Assembly (NCBI GenBank): GCA_963754135.1
Contig: CAVWEY010000003.1
Span: forward strand, 1,488,001-1,552,000
From: JAJFUI01 sp963754135
GTDB lineage: Bacteria > Planctomycetota > Planctomycetia > Pirellulales > Thermoguttaceae
Direction of reading: 5' to 3'
Length of the DNA: 64,000 bases
Shown piece by piece: positions 27,152 through 41,941 of the stretch. The first letter of the stretch is position 1. Each line of letters begins with the position of its first letter. Below the pieces are notes generated by a model. That model ran no database searches. It was given only the letters and a program-made list of their open reading frames with translations, and was not told where the DNA came from. The position numbers were made by a program, and so were the translations under genes.

Positions 27152-30100
27152 ATGACTTCCCGACTCCGATTTCTATTATCAACAGCCGCTCTGCTGGGCG
27201 GGGCCATGTTCCTGGCTGCCGCCGCCGCTGCCCAAGACTCGTCGAAGGACGGCGAGAAGGGCGAAAAGGCGGACCGTTCGATCCGCGAACAAGACATTTA
27301 CATTCCGTACGAGAAGCTGCGGCAGGTGTTCGAGAAGCACGGCCGCGGGGTGTTCTTGCCCTACGAAAAGTTCATCGAGTTGTGGCAGGCCGCGCAAGAC
27401 AAGACCCGGCCCGAGGCCGCGCCGAAGCCGCCGGTGGGCGCCTTGATCTCCGAGATCGACAACCAGGCGACCGTCGAGAAAGACGTGGTCCGGGTGAAGG
27501 CCAAGGTGAAGATCGAGGTGCTGGCCGAGGGCTGGACCAGCGTGCCGTTGCGGCTGAGCGATGCCGCCATCACGGCCGCCACGCTCGAGGGCAAGCCGGC
27601 CCGGATCGTCGGCGAGCCAAGCCAGGATTACCAGTTGCTGATCGAGAAGAAGGGGAAAGAGCCGCAGCAAATGGTGCTGGACCTGGAATACGCCCGGGCG
27701 ATCTCGCGGTCGCCGGGCCTCAACAGCGTCTCCTTCCAGGCCCCGCAAGCCCCGGTGAGCCGGTGGCGGGTGGTGATTCCGCAGGCGGGCGTGAAGGTGA
27801 ACCTCCACCCCCTGATCGCCGCCACGGAAGTCCCCGCCGGGCAGGCTGAAAACCTGCCCCACCCCGGCGCGAAAAAACCCGATGAAACGGTCGTGTTGGC
27901 GTTCGTCGGCGCCGCCCCGCTGGTCCGCATCGACTGGACGCCCAAGGCCGAAGGGGCCACCGGCCTGGCCGCTTTGACCAGCGTCCAAGGCGAGCAGCAA
28001 GTCTGGATCACCGAGGGGGTCGCCCGGTCCAGGACCACGCTGGGCTACTCGATCAGCCGGGCCGAGTTGGCCCAACTGGTGATCGACGTGCCGGCCGACC
28101 AGAAGGTGGTGAACGTCTTCGACGCCAACGTCCGCCAGTGGTCGGTCGAGCCGGCCGCCGGCGGGCAGCGGATCACCGCCCAATTGTTCGAGCCGGCCAA
28201 GGAACTCGCAGATGGTCACGGTCGAGTTGGAGAAGCTGATTCCCGAGAAGCCGCAGCTTTCGATCGCCGTGCCGGTGGTCAAGGCGGTGGGGGCCGGCCG
28301 GCAGCAGGGCGTGGTGGTGGTCCAAGCGGCCGAGGGCCTGCGGGCGGAGGCCGCCAAGCAGAGCGGCCTGCTGCAGGTGGATGCCGGCGAGTTGCCCGCC
28401 GCGCTGCGGCACGCGAAGTGGACCTTCGCCTACCGCTATGCCGCGGTCCCCTTCGACTTGACGCTGAGCGTCGAGAAGGTGCAGCCGCGGATCGTGGTCG
28501 ATTCGCTGCTGGAGGCGGAGCTTCAGCCCGAGCGGCTCACCTTGAACCTGACGGCGGTCTACACGATCGAGCGGGCGGGCGTGTTCTCGCTGGTCTGGGT
28601 CCTTCCGCCGGAATTTGCCGACTATCAGATCCGCCAGGTCCGCGGCGCGGAGGTCCCCGGCGCAACGCCCGTCGCGGTCGACAGCCATCATCTCGAAGCC
28701 GGCAAACCGGCGCGGCTGGTGGTGAACCTCTCGCGGAAGGCGATCGGCCGAGTGGCCTTGCAGGTGCGATGGCAGCGGGACCTGCACCAGCCCGAGCTAC
28801 TGACGCCAACCGGCAAGGCGGCCAATCTCGCTCTGGCGATTCCGCAAGTGCGTCCCAGCGACGTGGAGCGGGCTACCGGCCGGCTGGTGGTCTATGGCCC
28901 GGAGAGCCTGCGGGTGAATCCCGACGCGGTCACCGGGCTGCGGAGCATCTCGCTCAGCGAGGCGTTCCAGGGCGGGCAGCCGGCCGACCGCGAGAAGCCG
29001 ACCGACCTGCGGCCCGTCTTGAGCTTCGCCCATGCCCAGGAGCCGGCCTCGCTCACTCTGGCCGCCGAGCGCCGCAAGCCGCAAGTCACGGTGCGGCAAT
29101 TGCTGGTGGCGCGGGTCGAGGAGGGCGTGGTCAAGTACGACTTCACCTTCTTCTACAACGTCCGCTACAGCGGCGTGAAATCGCTGCGGATCGACGTGCC
29201 GGCCGAGGTGGCCGCGGGCCTGCGGGTCGTTACGCCGGGCGCACACGAGAAGCCCATTGCCCCGCCGCCGGCCGGTCTGGCCACGGGGGACGTGGCCTGG
29301 AGCTTGAGCGGCGAAACGGAACTCATGGGCGACGGCCGTATCGACCTCACCTGGGAAAAGAAGATCGACAAGCTGGACGTGGGCAAGGGCGTACCGCTCC
29401 GGCTCCCCTATCTGAAGCCGCGGGAGGTGGAGCGGGCCTGGGGACAAATCGCGCTGGTGAAATCGGAGACCATTGACGTGCAAGAATTGGGCGAGCCGAA
29501 GACGCTGCGGCGGATCGATCCCCAACGCGACTTGATCACGCCCGTGCCCGCCGCCGCCCGCGCCTTCGAGTTCCACGACGACTGGTCGCTCCAGGTCGAG
29601 GCCAGGCGCTACCAGTTGGAGGAGGTGAAGTGGACGAGCATCGAGCGGGCAGTGGTGCGGATGGTCGTCACCAAGGCCGACACCATTGCCGTGCAGGCGC
29701 TCTATCGCATGAGGAGCGCCCGGCAGCGGTTGACGGTCCAATTGCCCGCTGGCGCGGAGTTCGACGCCCAGCCGCTAAGGATCAACGGCCGTCCGGCGAC
29801 GTTGGAAAAAGGGCAGACGGACGAGTTTTTCGTGCCGCTCTCCGGCGGCAGCGAGGACAAGCCGTTTCTCATGGAGCTTCGCTACAGGCTGCCCGGCAAC
29901 GGCAGCCGGCTCGACCTGCCGGCGTTTCCGCAAGAGCCGGCCGTGGTGAAGGCGTACCTCTGCCTCTATTTGCCCGAAACGCGGACGCTCTTGGGCGTCC
30001 GCGGGCCGTGGACCGAAGAGTTCCGTTGGCGGCCCGGGTTGGCTGCCGCCGCGATGCAAAGCGCTTCGCGAGTCGGCTGGGTTCAGGAGGGAATGGAGGG

Positions 30101-30594
30101 AGTCCGCGGCGCCGAGGAGGACTTCCCCACCGACGGCCGGCTGTACGTCTACTCGACGCTGCGGCCGGCCGAGCCGCCGAAAGGCTCGCTCCTGACCAGC
30201 ACGATGAACTCCAACGGGCTGAACGGGCTGGTGTTCGCGGTGACGGTGCTGTTGGGGCTGGTGTTGTTGCCGGCCCGGCTGCCCGCCCGCGCGCTGGCGG
30301 TCGGCGCGGCGGTGATCGCTCTGGTCCTGACCGGCGTGTTCCTGCCGACGTTTTCCGCGCAGATTCTCAGGCGGCGTGCTGGCCGCGGCGGTGTTCATCG
30401 TGGCCGTGCTGTGGACGGCCGTGTATGTGGCGGGCCGCGGCAGAAGGCCGCCGGCGGTGGCAACCGCTGCGAGCCGCGAGCACGGCGTCGATCTGTCGCA
30501 GTACCGGCCGGAGCCGCCGTTGGTGGAGCCGCCCGCCCCGCCTGCCGAGTCGCCCAAGCCGGAAGGGCCGGAAGGAGGGCAGAACCATGCGTAG
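27152..30594 (+). CDS. Giant secreted/membrane protein, unit 1 (two indels)
   Basis: Starts at ATG 27152 after GCAAGGAG with signal peptide RFLLSTAALLGGAMFLAAAA. The mature N-terminus carries DIYIPYEKLRQVFEKHGRG and VFLPYEKFIELWQAA, a paired IPYxxL/LPYxxFxELW motif repeated in the next two units. About 1,100 residues of beta-sandwich-like sequence follow (for example FAYRYAAVPFDLTLSVEKVQ and LTLNLTAVYTIERAGVFSLV), then TM helices near the C-terminus (LVFAVTVLLGLVLLPARLPA; AAAVFIVAVLWTAVYVAG). Slips at about 28205 and 30370 split the frame. The TAG overlaps the next start by 8 nt, so the units are one operon. The family recurs in planctomycetes; role unknown, presumably envelope. Confidence 0.7.
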
Positions 30595-33500
30595 CAATTG
30601 CAAATTGCAAATTAAAAATTGCAAATTGAAAAATGCCGAACGCAACCTTCAACCGCCGCCATCAATTTGCAATTTGCATTTTGCATTTTGCATTTTTCAA
30701 TTCCTCCCGGCGGCAACGGTTGCCTTCGCCCTGCACTTCGTCGGCGGGACGGTCCTGGCCGACGAGCCGTCGCCGCCGCCCGAGCGGGCCCCGCGGGAAA
30801 TCTACGTCCCCTTCGCCGATCTGCACGTCCTCCTGGAACAGCAACCGAAGCGGGTGTTGCTCGGACGCGAGGAGTACGACGACCTAGTGCAGCGGGCTCG
30901 GCGGTCGCCGGAAACCCACGCCCCGCTGCCGGCCCTCCTGGCCGCGGCGGACTACACGGTCGCCGTCGCCCAGCAAAGGGCGGAAATCCGCGGCACGCTC
31001 AGCGTCGACGTGCTCGAAGACGGCCTATACGCCCTGCCGCTGGACCTGAGCGGCGTGGGCCTGCAATCGGCCCGGCTCGACGGCCGCGCCGCGCCGATTG
31101 GCCGGGCCGCCGACGGCCGGCTCTTCCTGTTCGTCGAGGGGTTGGGGCTGCATCAGCTCGATTTGGAGATGGTCGCGCCGCTGGAGACGACCGCCGCCCG
31201 CGGCGTGCTCAACTTCCGGCTGCCGCGCCCCCCGCGGCCAAACTCCACCTGACCGCCCCCGGCGACGTCGAGGTCAAGGCCGGCGCCGAGGTCATCAGCC
31301 GCACGGTGGACGAGGCGGCCAAGGTGACGCGGTTCGAGTTGCTGCCGCACGCCGGCGACACCTCGCTGGTGATGACGCTGAACAGCCACTTGCAACGGCA
31401 AGGCCGCGCAGTCGATGGCCCGCAGCGTCCTGATCGACGAAGTCGCCGAGGCCTACGAGAAACTCTCCGCCACCGTGACGTTCGAGATTTTGCACCGGCC
31501 GGTGGACGAGTTCCAGTTTATCGTGCCCGAGGGGTTCGAGATTACGGAGGTCAATTCGCCGTTGTTGGCCCGCTGGGACGTGCGGCAAGAGGGGGGCCGG
31601 AAGGTGCTCGTCGCCCGGCTCCGCGAGCCGACCACGGAAACCGTGACGCTGCGGGTGGCGGCGGTCCGCGCGCCGCCCGGCTCGGCGCGTGGCAGGCGCC
31701 GCGGCTGGTGCCGCTGGACGTGTTGGGGAGCGTCGCCGTCGTGGGTCTGCTGGTCGAGGACCGGTTGAAGGCGGAATCGCTGGCCGCCGAAGGGCTGATT
31801 CCCATCGACGTGGCCGCGCTCGGCGAGAGCTTGGCAGGAAACGCCCCGCGACTGCGCTCGCGGGGGAAAGCGTCGAACGCACGCTCGATAGCGGGTCGGC
31901 ACTCCGAGCCGTGGCGGCCTGGTACGCGCCGCAGAGCGATTACAGCCTGGCCGCCCGCTTCATCAAGCCGCCGGCCGAGTTGGCCGTGACCACCAGCCTG
32001 CTGTTGGTGGCCTCCGACCAGGGGTTGGAGATCATGGGCGGGCTGTCGTTGCTGCCGCAGGTCGAGCGGCGGTTCTCCTTCGACTTGCACGTCCCCGCCG
32101 GCTGGCAAGTGATGAGCGTCACGGACCCGGCCGGCAAGGCGCTGCCGTTTGACACATGGGGGGAGAGTAGCGTCAGCGAGAAACGCCCGGCCACTCCCGC
32201 CACCAAAGGGCGCGGGATTGTGTTCGGAGAAGGGAACGGTAACGTGGCGCTGCCGACCTTTCAGCGCGGCATCACCGTCGCCATTCCTATCGATATCCGG
32301 GACATCGCGCCCCAGGCGCCACCCGCCCCCGGCCGCATCCGCGTCAGCGTGCCCGGCGGCATCGCCGTGGGCCAGGAGTTTCAGATCAACTTCCGCGCCG
32401 TTTGCACGCCGCCGGGCTGGCTGGCCGACTGGAAATCCCTGGCGGTCGCATTTCCGCGGTTCGCCGTCCTGGGCGCCGCCGGCAGCCAGACGGCCATCGC
32501 CGTGGACGCCCGCGACGACTTGAGCGTCCGGCCCGAAAAGGTCGCGCAACTGACGCCGCTTGGGGCGGCAGAAAAACCCAAGTACGGCCTGGCCAACGTG
32601 AACACGACGCTGGCCTACCGCTGCGAGGGACCGGACTACGCGGCCGGGCTGGTGGTCGAGCGGATGAGCCCGCGGCAGACGGCCCGGACGTTCTCGTTCT
32701 TCCGCGTCGACCGCGACGCCTTGAACTGCCACTACGAATTGATCTATACGGTCGAGGAGGCCCGCACCGCGCGGCTGGCGTTCCGGTTGCCGGCCGGGAC
32801 GCCGGAGTCGCTCTCGATTGTGGCCCTGGACGGCGTGAAGCTCAAGGAGTTCGCGCCCGAGCTGCGCGATGGCCGGCGGCAATGGAACGTCCTGCTGGCC
32901 CAACGGCGGCGGGGCCGCGTCCGCCTGGCCGTCGATTTCCAACAGCCCGTAGGGCAGGCTTCTAGCCTGCCGGACACTGCCGCCGCGGCCTCAACAAGCA
33001 GGCAAGATGCCCGCTCTACAGCCCTGCCGGTCGTCGTGGCCGATGGCGTGGCCTACCAGTCGGGCCTAGTGGCCGTCGAGGGCTGCGCGGAACTCGACGT
33101 GCAAGTGAAGACGGCCGCCCGGCCGGTCGACGTGGGCGAGCTGGCCGAGGCCGACTATCAGCCCGGCCGCCGGCTGTTGGGGGCGTACAGTTTCACGGGC
33201 AATCCGCCGCCAGTGCAAATCGACGTCCTCCGCCACCCCGGCTACGGACTCTACGCGACGCTCGTGCAGCAGTGCGAGTTGGACACGAACGTCTCGCCGC
33301 AGGGCTGGAGCCAGACCCAAGCCGTGTTCAAGCTCCGCACAAAGGCGGTCTTCCTGCAAGTGCGGTTGCCGGCCGGGGCCGAGTTGTGGTCGGCCGCGTT
33401 GGACGGCGTGCCGCTCAAGCCGCAGCGCGAGGGAAAGGACCAGGGGAAGAGCGTGCTGATCGACGTGCCGGCGGCAAAGGCCGACGCGGTGCAGACCTTA

Positions 33501-34034
33501 CAGATCGTCTATGCCGCGCCGACGGACGCCGTGGCGGTCCGCGGCACGATGCGTCTGGCCGCCCCCAAGCTGTTCCTCCGCGCTGAGGGTAGCACGGCCA
33601 TCCCTGGCCGTGAACAGGGTGGCACGGCCACTGCTGGCCGTGAGCAGCCGGCACAGCCAGGGATGACCGTGCTACAGCCGGTCGAAGTGCCGCTGGCCGA
33701 CCTGGTTTGGCGGCTGCACCTGCCCGGCGGGTACGAAGTGGTCAACGCCAGCGGCACACTGACAACCGATCAGCTCAAGCCGCCGCCGCCGGCTGCGCTC
33801 CAGGTGGCCGGCGTGCTCTACTGGCTCGGCGGCGGCGTGTCGAATGGGCCGTTCTGGCTCCCCGCCCTGAAATCCGCCCGTGGGCCGGCGCGCATGCACC
33901 CACCCGCGGTGGAGTATTATGGCCAGGCAAGCACAGAGTCTCTCGACGAAGGGGGTGGCGATGGTAGGGCCGTGTCGGCGGCGGGAACGCGCAGGATGAG
34001 CTCGCCTTCACGGCCGAAAATAGCCGGGGGCTAA
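30587..34034 (+). CDS. Giant secreted protein, unit 2 (four or more indels), ends in a repeat
   Basis: ATG 30587 overlaps the previous stop. The first 40 residues (MRSNCKLQIKNCKLKNAERN, then SICNLHFAFCIFQFLPAATV) come partly from an AT-rich repeat and partly form a hydrophobic signal-like stretch. Then IYVPFADLHVLLEQQPKRVL and LGREEYDDLVQRA mirror the unit 1 motif. Slips are needed at about 31230 (six-C run), 31410, 31690 and 31850. The longest clean part (31850-34034) reads AAWYAPQSDYSLAARFIKPP through VLYWLGGGVSNGPFWLPAL. Two palindrome-encoded inserts sit in it (32946-33027; 33583-33680). The TAA at 34032-34034 lies inside a repeat element at 34018-34045, so the native C-terminus is displaced; sequence resembling the expected C-terminus resumes near 35390. 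Confidence 0.6.
30594..30705. repeat. AT-rich inverted word repeat in the start of unit 2
   Basis: Left side words gcaaattgcaaattaaaaat, right side caatttgcaatttgcatttt; roughly reverse-complementary. Strikingly AT-rich in a GC-rich genome and translated as the N-terminus of unit 2. Confidence 0.75.
32946..33027. repeat. Repeat-derived insert in unit 2
   Basis: gtagggcaggcttctagcct and gcaggcaagatgcccgctct half elements, read in frame as VGQASSLPD ... SRQDARSTA. The second half resembles the right arm of the element at 10934-10989. Confidence 0.7.
33583..33680. repeat. Palindromic insert in unit 2
   Basis: gtagcacggccatccctggc near 33588 and its approximate complement agccagggatgaccgtgcta near 33655, with a second inner stem on ggcacggcca/tggccgtg. 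Translated as EGSTAIPGREQGGTATAGRE and on, in frame. Confidence 0.75.
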
Positions 34035-34045
34035 CAGCCGCCGGA
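34018..34045. repeat. ATAGCCGG...CCGGA palindrome, copy 1
   Basis: aaatagccgggggctaacag then ccgccgga. The same sequence occurs at 50601-50629 and, inverted, at 61431-61456 (fumC). Supplies the stop of unit 2. Confidence 0.85.
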
Positions 34046-36301
34046 GCAGCGGCGACGGGGCAAGAGTATTCCGTCGGCCGGATTACCGGCTTGGCCAATT
34101 GCCGGTGGGCCGATCCGCAGTCCGCCCCTTCGGGTGGGGCCGTGGCCTTGGGCCGCAAGTATTCGCTTGCCTCCGGCCTGATGGAACTCACGTACCAGAG
34201 CGGCGCTAAGGTTATCCTCCAAGGCCCGTGTACATACGAAGTCGATTCTGCCAACGGCGGGTTCCTCTCGCTCGGCAAGCTGACCGCCAGGGCCGAGCGG
34301 GCGCGGGCCGAGGGCGGCCTGGCCACGCCGTTCACCGTCCGCACTCCAACCGCCATCGCCGTGGATCTCGGCGCAGGGGGGGAGTTTGGCGTCGGGGTTG
34401 ACCGCACGGGAAAGACGGATGCCAGCACCTTCCGCGGCAGCGTTGAACTCCGGCCGGCCGGCGGCGGCGAGGGCGTCGCGCAGGCCGTGATACTCCGCGA
34501 GAACGAGTCGGCCACGGTCGGGGCCGGGCAAGACGCGGTGGCCGTAACGCGGGACACCGGCAGGCCCGCAAGGTTCACCAGACGTCTCCCGGAGCGGGCG
34601 ACCTTTGGAGCGGGGGGAACCATGATCGGCGGCAGGGGCCTCCCCCGCCACGGCGGCGAGAAGGCCAACGCGGAGGAGACAGACATCGACGCCGCCGAGT
34701 TGGAGGCGCTGGTCAATAGCGATCCGGCCGCTAAAGAGTTGGCAATGGAGTTGGGCTACAAGAAGGTGGACGAAAACTATCGCATGGGGGCGGGCAAGCC
34801 GGGCGGCAGCACGCCCTATGTCGACCGCTACGGCGATCAGTCGAGGATGCTCCAGGAGAAATATGACGCGCGGGTGGAAATGCTCCGTCAGAAGGTCCGG
34901 GAGAGGCAGCGCGCTCTGATCGTCGAGGCGGGCGCGGATAAGGACAAAACGCCGATTGCTTACCCAGACGCCGAGGACTGGCAGCAAATGACCGCCCGCC
35001 GCAAGGACAAATCGGGCGCGGTGGACTTGGCGAAGGAAGGGAACGCCGAGAAGCGGATCCGCGAGGCCCTGAAGTCGCCCACGCAACTGGAGTTCATCGA
35101 CACGCCGCTCTCCGACGTGATCGACTATCTGAAGGACATGCACAAGATCGAGATTCAGATCGACGGCAAGGCCCTGGACAAGGCCGGCATCGACGCCAAC
35201 ACGCCGATCACCAAGAACCTCAAGGGAATCAGCCTGCGCTCCGCCTTGCGGCTGATGCTAAGAGAGCATGGCCTGACCTACGTGATCGAGGATGAGGTTC
35301 TGTTGATCACCACGCCGGAGGCGGCCGAAAGCAGACTGAGCACGGCCACCTATCCGGTCGCCGATCTCGCACCCCCCCAGAGCAAGTTGACCGGGCTGTA
35401 CAGCCCAACGCGCCGCGGCGAATCCCTGTTGGGCGTGGCGAGCCTGAAAATCAACGTGCTCCAGGGGCCGGAAGGCGAAGGGGACGTGCTCACGTTCCGC
35501 AGCCTGGGCGTCGGGCCGCGGCTGGAAGTGACGCTCGTGGATCAATCCCGGCTCGCTGCGCTTGGCTGGGGATTGGCCCTGCTGGTGGGGTTGGTGGGCG
35601 TGGCAATTACCCGGCGGCCGGCGCGGAGAAAGATCGCCTATATCGTCGCCGCGCTGATCTTTGCCACGCTGACACCGCTGGTAACCGACAGCATCGAGGT
35701 GGCCCAGGTCTGCAACATGCTGTTCTACGCCGCCAGCCTGTTGGCGCCGTATTATCTGCTGGTGGCGCTCGGGCGGTGGGTGTGCGGGCTGTGCCACCGG
35801 GCGTGCGGGGTGAGAACCGCCGCCGGGCCGGCGGCAGCGGCAGTGTTGATGTTGGCGACGCTGCTGCTGGCCGGCAATGCCGTTGCACAACCTCAAGCGG
35901 CTGACGACGAGGAATCTGCGACGGCGGAGCCGCCGTATGTGGTCCAGATCGTCAAGCCGCCCGCCCCGGTCAAAGTGCCCGACGACGCGATCATCCTTCC
36001 TTACGACCCCGACTCGTTGGCGGGCATCAAGGGGGTGGGCAAGCTGCTGGTGCCCTACGACCGGTACGTCGAGCTATGGAACCGGGCGCACCCGGACAAG
36101 AAGATCGGCACGAAGGCCCCGCCCGCCCCCTACGCGCTCAGCGGGGCGGCCTACAAGACGCTCCTGGAGGGGGACGAGTATCTGCTCTTGACCGGCCAGG
36201 TGGAGATCGACGTTTTCACCGACGAGTTCGTGCAGGTGCCGCTCGGGCTGGGCGGCGGCGTGCTGGCCCAGGCGAACTGGACGGCCGCCCGGCGCGGCTG
36301 A
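34037..36301 (+). CDS. Mosaic segment: FecR domain, stalk, secretin/TonB-short-N-like domain, TM helices
   Basis: The frame has no ATG near its beginning (first start TTG 34091) and begins right after the repeat. It contains a FecR-type domain (LANCRWADPQSAPSGGAVAL; LMELTYQSGAKVILQGPCTY), a helical stalk (SRMLQEKYDARVEMLRQKVR), an STN-like domain (TQLEFIDTPLSDVIDYLKDM; LRLMLREHGLTYVIEDEVLL), then GLYSPTRRGESLLGVASLKI and three TM helices that look like the missing C-terminus of unit 2. It continues without stop into a new signal-like helix (AVLMLATLLLAGNAVAQ) and the third motif pair, AIILPYDPDSLAGIKGVGKL and LVPYDRYVELWNRAHP. A slip at about 36285 passes to the last segment. Either a real mosaic polyprotein or a misassembly; no proof of either. 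Confidence 0.55.
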   Translation, partial: AAGAAATGQEYSVGRITGLANCRWADPQSAPSGGAVALGRKYSLASGLMELTYQSGAKVILQGPCTYEVDSANGGFLSLGKLTARAERARAEGGLATPFTVRTPTAIAVDLGAGGEFGVGVDRTGKTDASTFRGSVELRPAGGGEGVAQAVILRENESATVGAGQDAVAVTRDTGRPARFTRRLPERATFGAGGTMIGGRGLPRHGGEKANAEETDIDAAELEALVNSDPAAKELAMELGYKKVDENYRMGAGKPGGSTPYVDRYGDQSRMLQEKYDARVEMLRQKVRERQRALIVEAGADKDKTPIAYPDAEDWQQMTARRKDKSGAVDLAKEGNAEKRIREALKSPTQLEFIDTPLSDVIDYLKDMHKIEIQIDGKALDKAGIDANTPITKNLKGISLRSALRLMLREHGLTYVIEDEVLLITTPEAAESRLSTATYPVADLAPPQSKLTGLYSPTRRGESLLGVASLKINVLQGPEGEGDVLTFRSLGVGPRLEVTLVDQSRLAALGWGLALLVGLVGVAITRRPARRKIAYIVAALIFATLTPLVTDSIEVAQVCNMLFYAASLLAPYYLLVALGRWVCGLCHRACGVRTAAGPAAAAVLMLATLLLAGNAVAQPQAADDEESATAEPPYVVQIVKPPAPVKVPDDAIILPYDPDSLAGIKGVGKLLVPYDRYVELWNRAHPDKKIGTKAPPAPYALSGAAYKTLLEGDEYLLLTGQVEIDVFTDEFVQVPLGLGGGVLAQANWTAARRG

Positions 36302-40180
<3,879 letters not shown>

Positions 40181-40185
40181 TCGGA

Positions 40186-40265
40186 TTGGGTGGCACGCCC
40201 TGAGCAGCGAAGGGCGTGTTCGCCCGATCGGCCACGCCCTTCGCTGCTCAGGGCGTGCCACCCAA
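40186..40265. repeat. 33-bp perfect palindrome between convergent genes
   Basis: Left arm ttgggtggcacgccctgagc and on (40186-40218), right arm 40233-40265 exact complement, loop 14 nt. It separates the 3' ends of unit 3 and hemL and could terminate both. Shares tggcacgccctg with the element at 48567-48654. Confidence 0.9.
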
Positions 40266-40274
40266 CCCGCGACC

Positions 40275-41573
40275 TTATGCGGCGGCTTCTGCCAACGCCT
40301 CGCCGGCGGCGGCGATGATCGCGTCGACGTCCGCCTCGCTGTGGGCCGTCGAGAGGAACAACGCCTCGAACTGGCTGCACGGCGGATAGACTCCCCGCTC
40401 GATCATGCCCCAGAAATACCGGGCGTAGCGCGGCGTGTCGCACCGGGCGGCCGTGTCCCAATCGGTCACCGGCAGGTCGTTGAAAAAGAAGGTCATCATC
40501 GAGCCGCAGCGGGCGAGTTGGACCGGCACGCCAGCCGCTTGAGCCGCCGCCTCCAGCCCGTTGGCCAGCCGGGCCGAAATCTGCTCGAGCCGCGGATACG
40601 GACCGGTGTCGCGGAGAATCTTGAGCGTAGCGATGCCCGCGGCCGTGGCCAGCGGGTTGCCGCTCAGGGTGCCGGCCTGAAAGACCTTTCCGGCGGGCAG
40701 GACGTGGTCCATGATTTCGGCCCGGCCGCCGTAGGCGCCCACGGGCAGGCCGCCGCCGATGATCTTGCCCAGCGTCGTCAGGTCGGGCCGGACGCCTAAG
40801 AGCGATTGCGCCCCACCATAGGCCACGCGGAAGCCGGTCATCACTTCGTCGAAGATCAAGATCGCGCCGTGCCGGGAGGTCAACTCGCGGAGCGCGGCGA
40901 GGAACCCGGCCGACGGCAGCACGCAACCCATGTTGCCAACCACCGGCTCGACGATCACGGCGGCGATCCGCGGCCCTTGGCGGGTGAAGGCGTCTTCCAG
41001 GGCCTGCGGGTCGTTGTAGCGGAGCACGAGCGTGTCGCGGGCGGCCCCCTCGGTCACGCCCGGCGAGTTGGGCACCCCGAGCGTGGCCGCGGAACTGCCC
41101 GCCGCAACCAGCAGGCTATCGACGTGGCCGTGATAGTTGCCCGCGAACTTGATGATCGCCGGCCGGCCGGTATAGCCGCGGGCCAGGCGGACGGCGCTCA
41201 TCGTGGCCTCGGTGCCGGAGTTCACCAGCCGCACCTTCTCGACCGACGGGACGGCCTCGATCACCAGCTCGGCCAGCTCGTTTTCGGCCAGGGTGGGGGC
41301 GCCGAAGCTCGTGCCGCGCCGCAGCGCCCTTTCGACCGCCTCGACCACCGCCGGATGGGCATGGCCGAGGATCATCGGCCCCCAGGAGCCGATCAGGTCG
41401 ATGTAGCGGTTGCCGTCCAGGTCGAAGAGATAGGCGCCTTCGGCGCGGTCGAAGAAGACGGGCTCGCCGCCTACGCCGCCGAAGGCCCGGGCAGGGCTAT
41501 TGACCCCGCCGGGCATGAGTTGCTTGGCCCGGTCAAACGCGCGATGGCTCTTGTCGTGCAGCATGACGGACAT
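40275..41573 (-). CDS. hemL: Glutamate-1-semialdehyde 2,1-aminomutase
   Basis: PLP enzyme making 5-aminolevulinate in the C5 tetrapyrrole pathway. 432 residues from ATG 41573 (MSVMLHDKSHRAFDRAKQLM); 41564 is an alternative start. Clear family segments: PGGVNSPARAFGGVGGEPVF, LVNSGTEATMSAVRLARGYT, FAGNYHGHVDSLLVAAGSSA, the cofactor Asp in LIFDEVMTGFR and the PLP lysine in TTLGKIIGGGLPVGAYGGRA. Intact, without inserts or frameshifts, unlike most neighbours. No other heme genes are adjacent. Confidence 0.95.
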   Translation of the reverse strand: MSVMLHDKSHRAFDRAKQLMPGGVNSPARAFGGVGGEPVFFDRAEGAYLFDLDGNRYIDLIGSWGPMILGHAHPAVVEAVERALRRGTSFGAPTLAENELAELVIEAVPSVEKVRLVNSGTEATMSAVRLARGYTGRPAIIKFAGNYHGHVDSLLVAAGSSAATLGVPNSPGVTEGAARDTLVLRYNDPQALEDAFTRQGPRIAAVIVEPVVGNMGCVLPSAGFLAALRELTSRHGAILIFDEVMTGFRVAYGGAQSLLGVRPDLTTLGKIIGGGLPVGAYGGRAEIMDHVLPAGKVFQAGTLSGNPLATAAGIATLKILRDTGPYPRLEQISARLANGLEAAAQAAGVPVQLARCGSMMTFFFNDLPVTDWDTAARCDTPRYARYFWGMIERGVYPPCSQFEALFLSTAHSEADVDAIIAAAGEALAEAAA

Positions 41574-41610
41574 CCTAACGCGCGGCGGTCGGATTTCAAG
41601 GTCAAGAATT

Positions 41611-41751
41611 GGGCCGGGCGGCGCCACGGGCCGCATCGAGATCCGCGATCGGGGCACCGGCTTCGACCCCGGCACGGCGGGGGAAGGCCGTTTCGGGCTG
41701 GCAGGCGTCCGCCAGGTCGAACTCTACCTGGTAGAACGGAGCAGGGTGTAA
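41611..41751 (+). pseudogene. C-terminal remnant of a sensor histidine kinase
   Basis: A short frame upstream of the autotransporter-repeat gene reads GRIEIRDRGTGFDP and GEGRFGLAGVRQ. These are the G1 and G2 boxes of a HATPase_c domain of the NarX/LiaS/NreB type. Only about 47 codons remain, with no dimerisation domain or N-box, so it is a relic. Confidence 0.5.
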
Positions 41752-41941
41752 AAGGAAAATCCGAGAAACAATTCCGGATCGGGGGGGTTGACACGGCGTA
41801 GCCCCGCGCCGTAGGAAGGGCGGTTGCACGCGGGATGATTGGCCGAATGCCGCGTCGTGCCATGCATCGAAATCGGCGCTTTCTTCTCGCGCATCGGTCG
41901 GGCAGGCAAGACCACTCTCACGCATACGGAGGGCAGGCATC

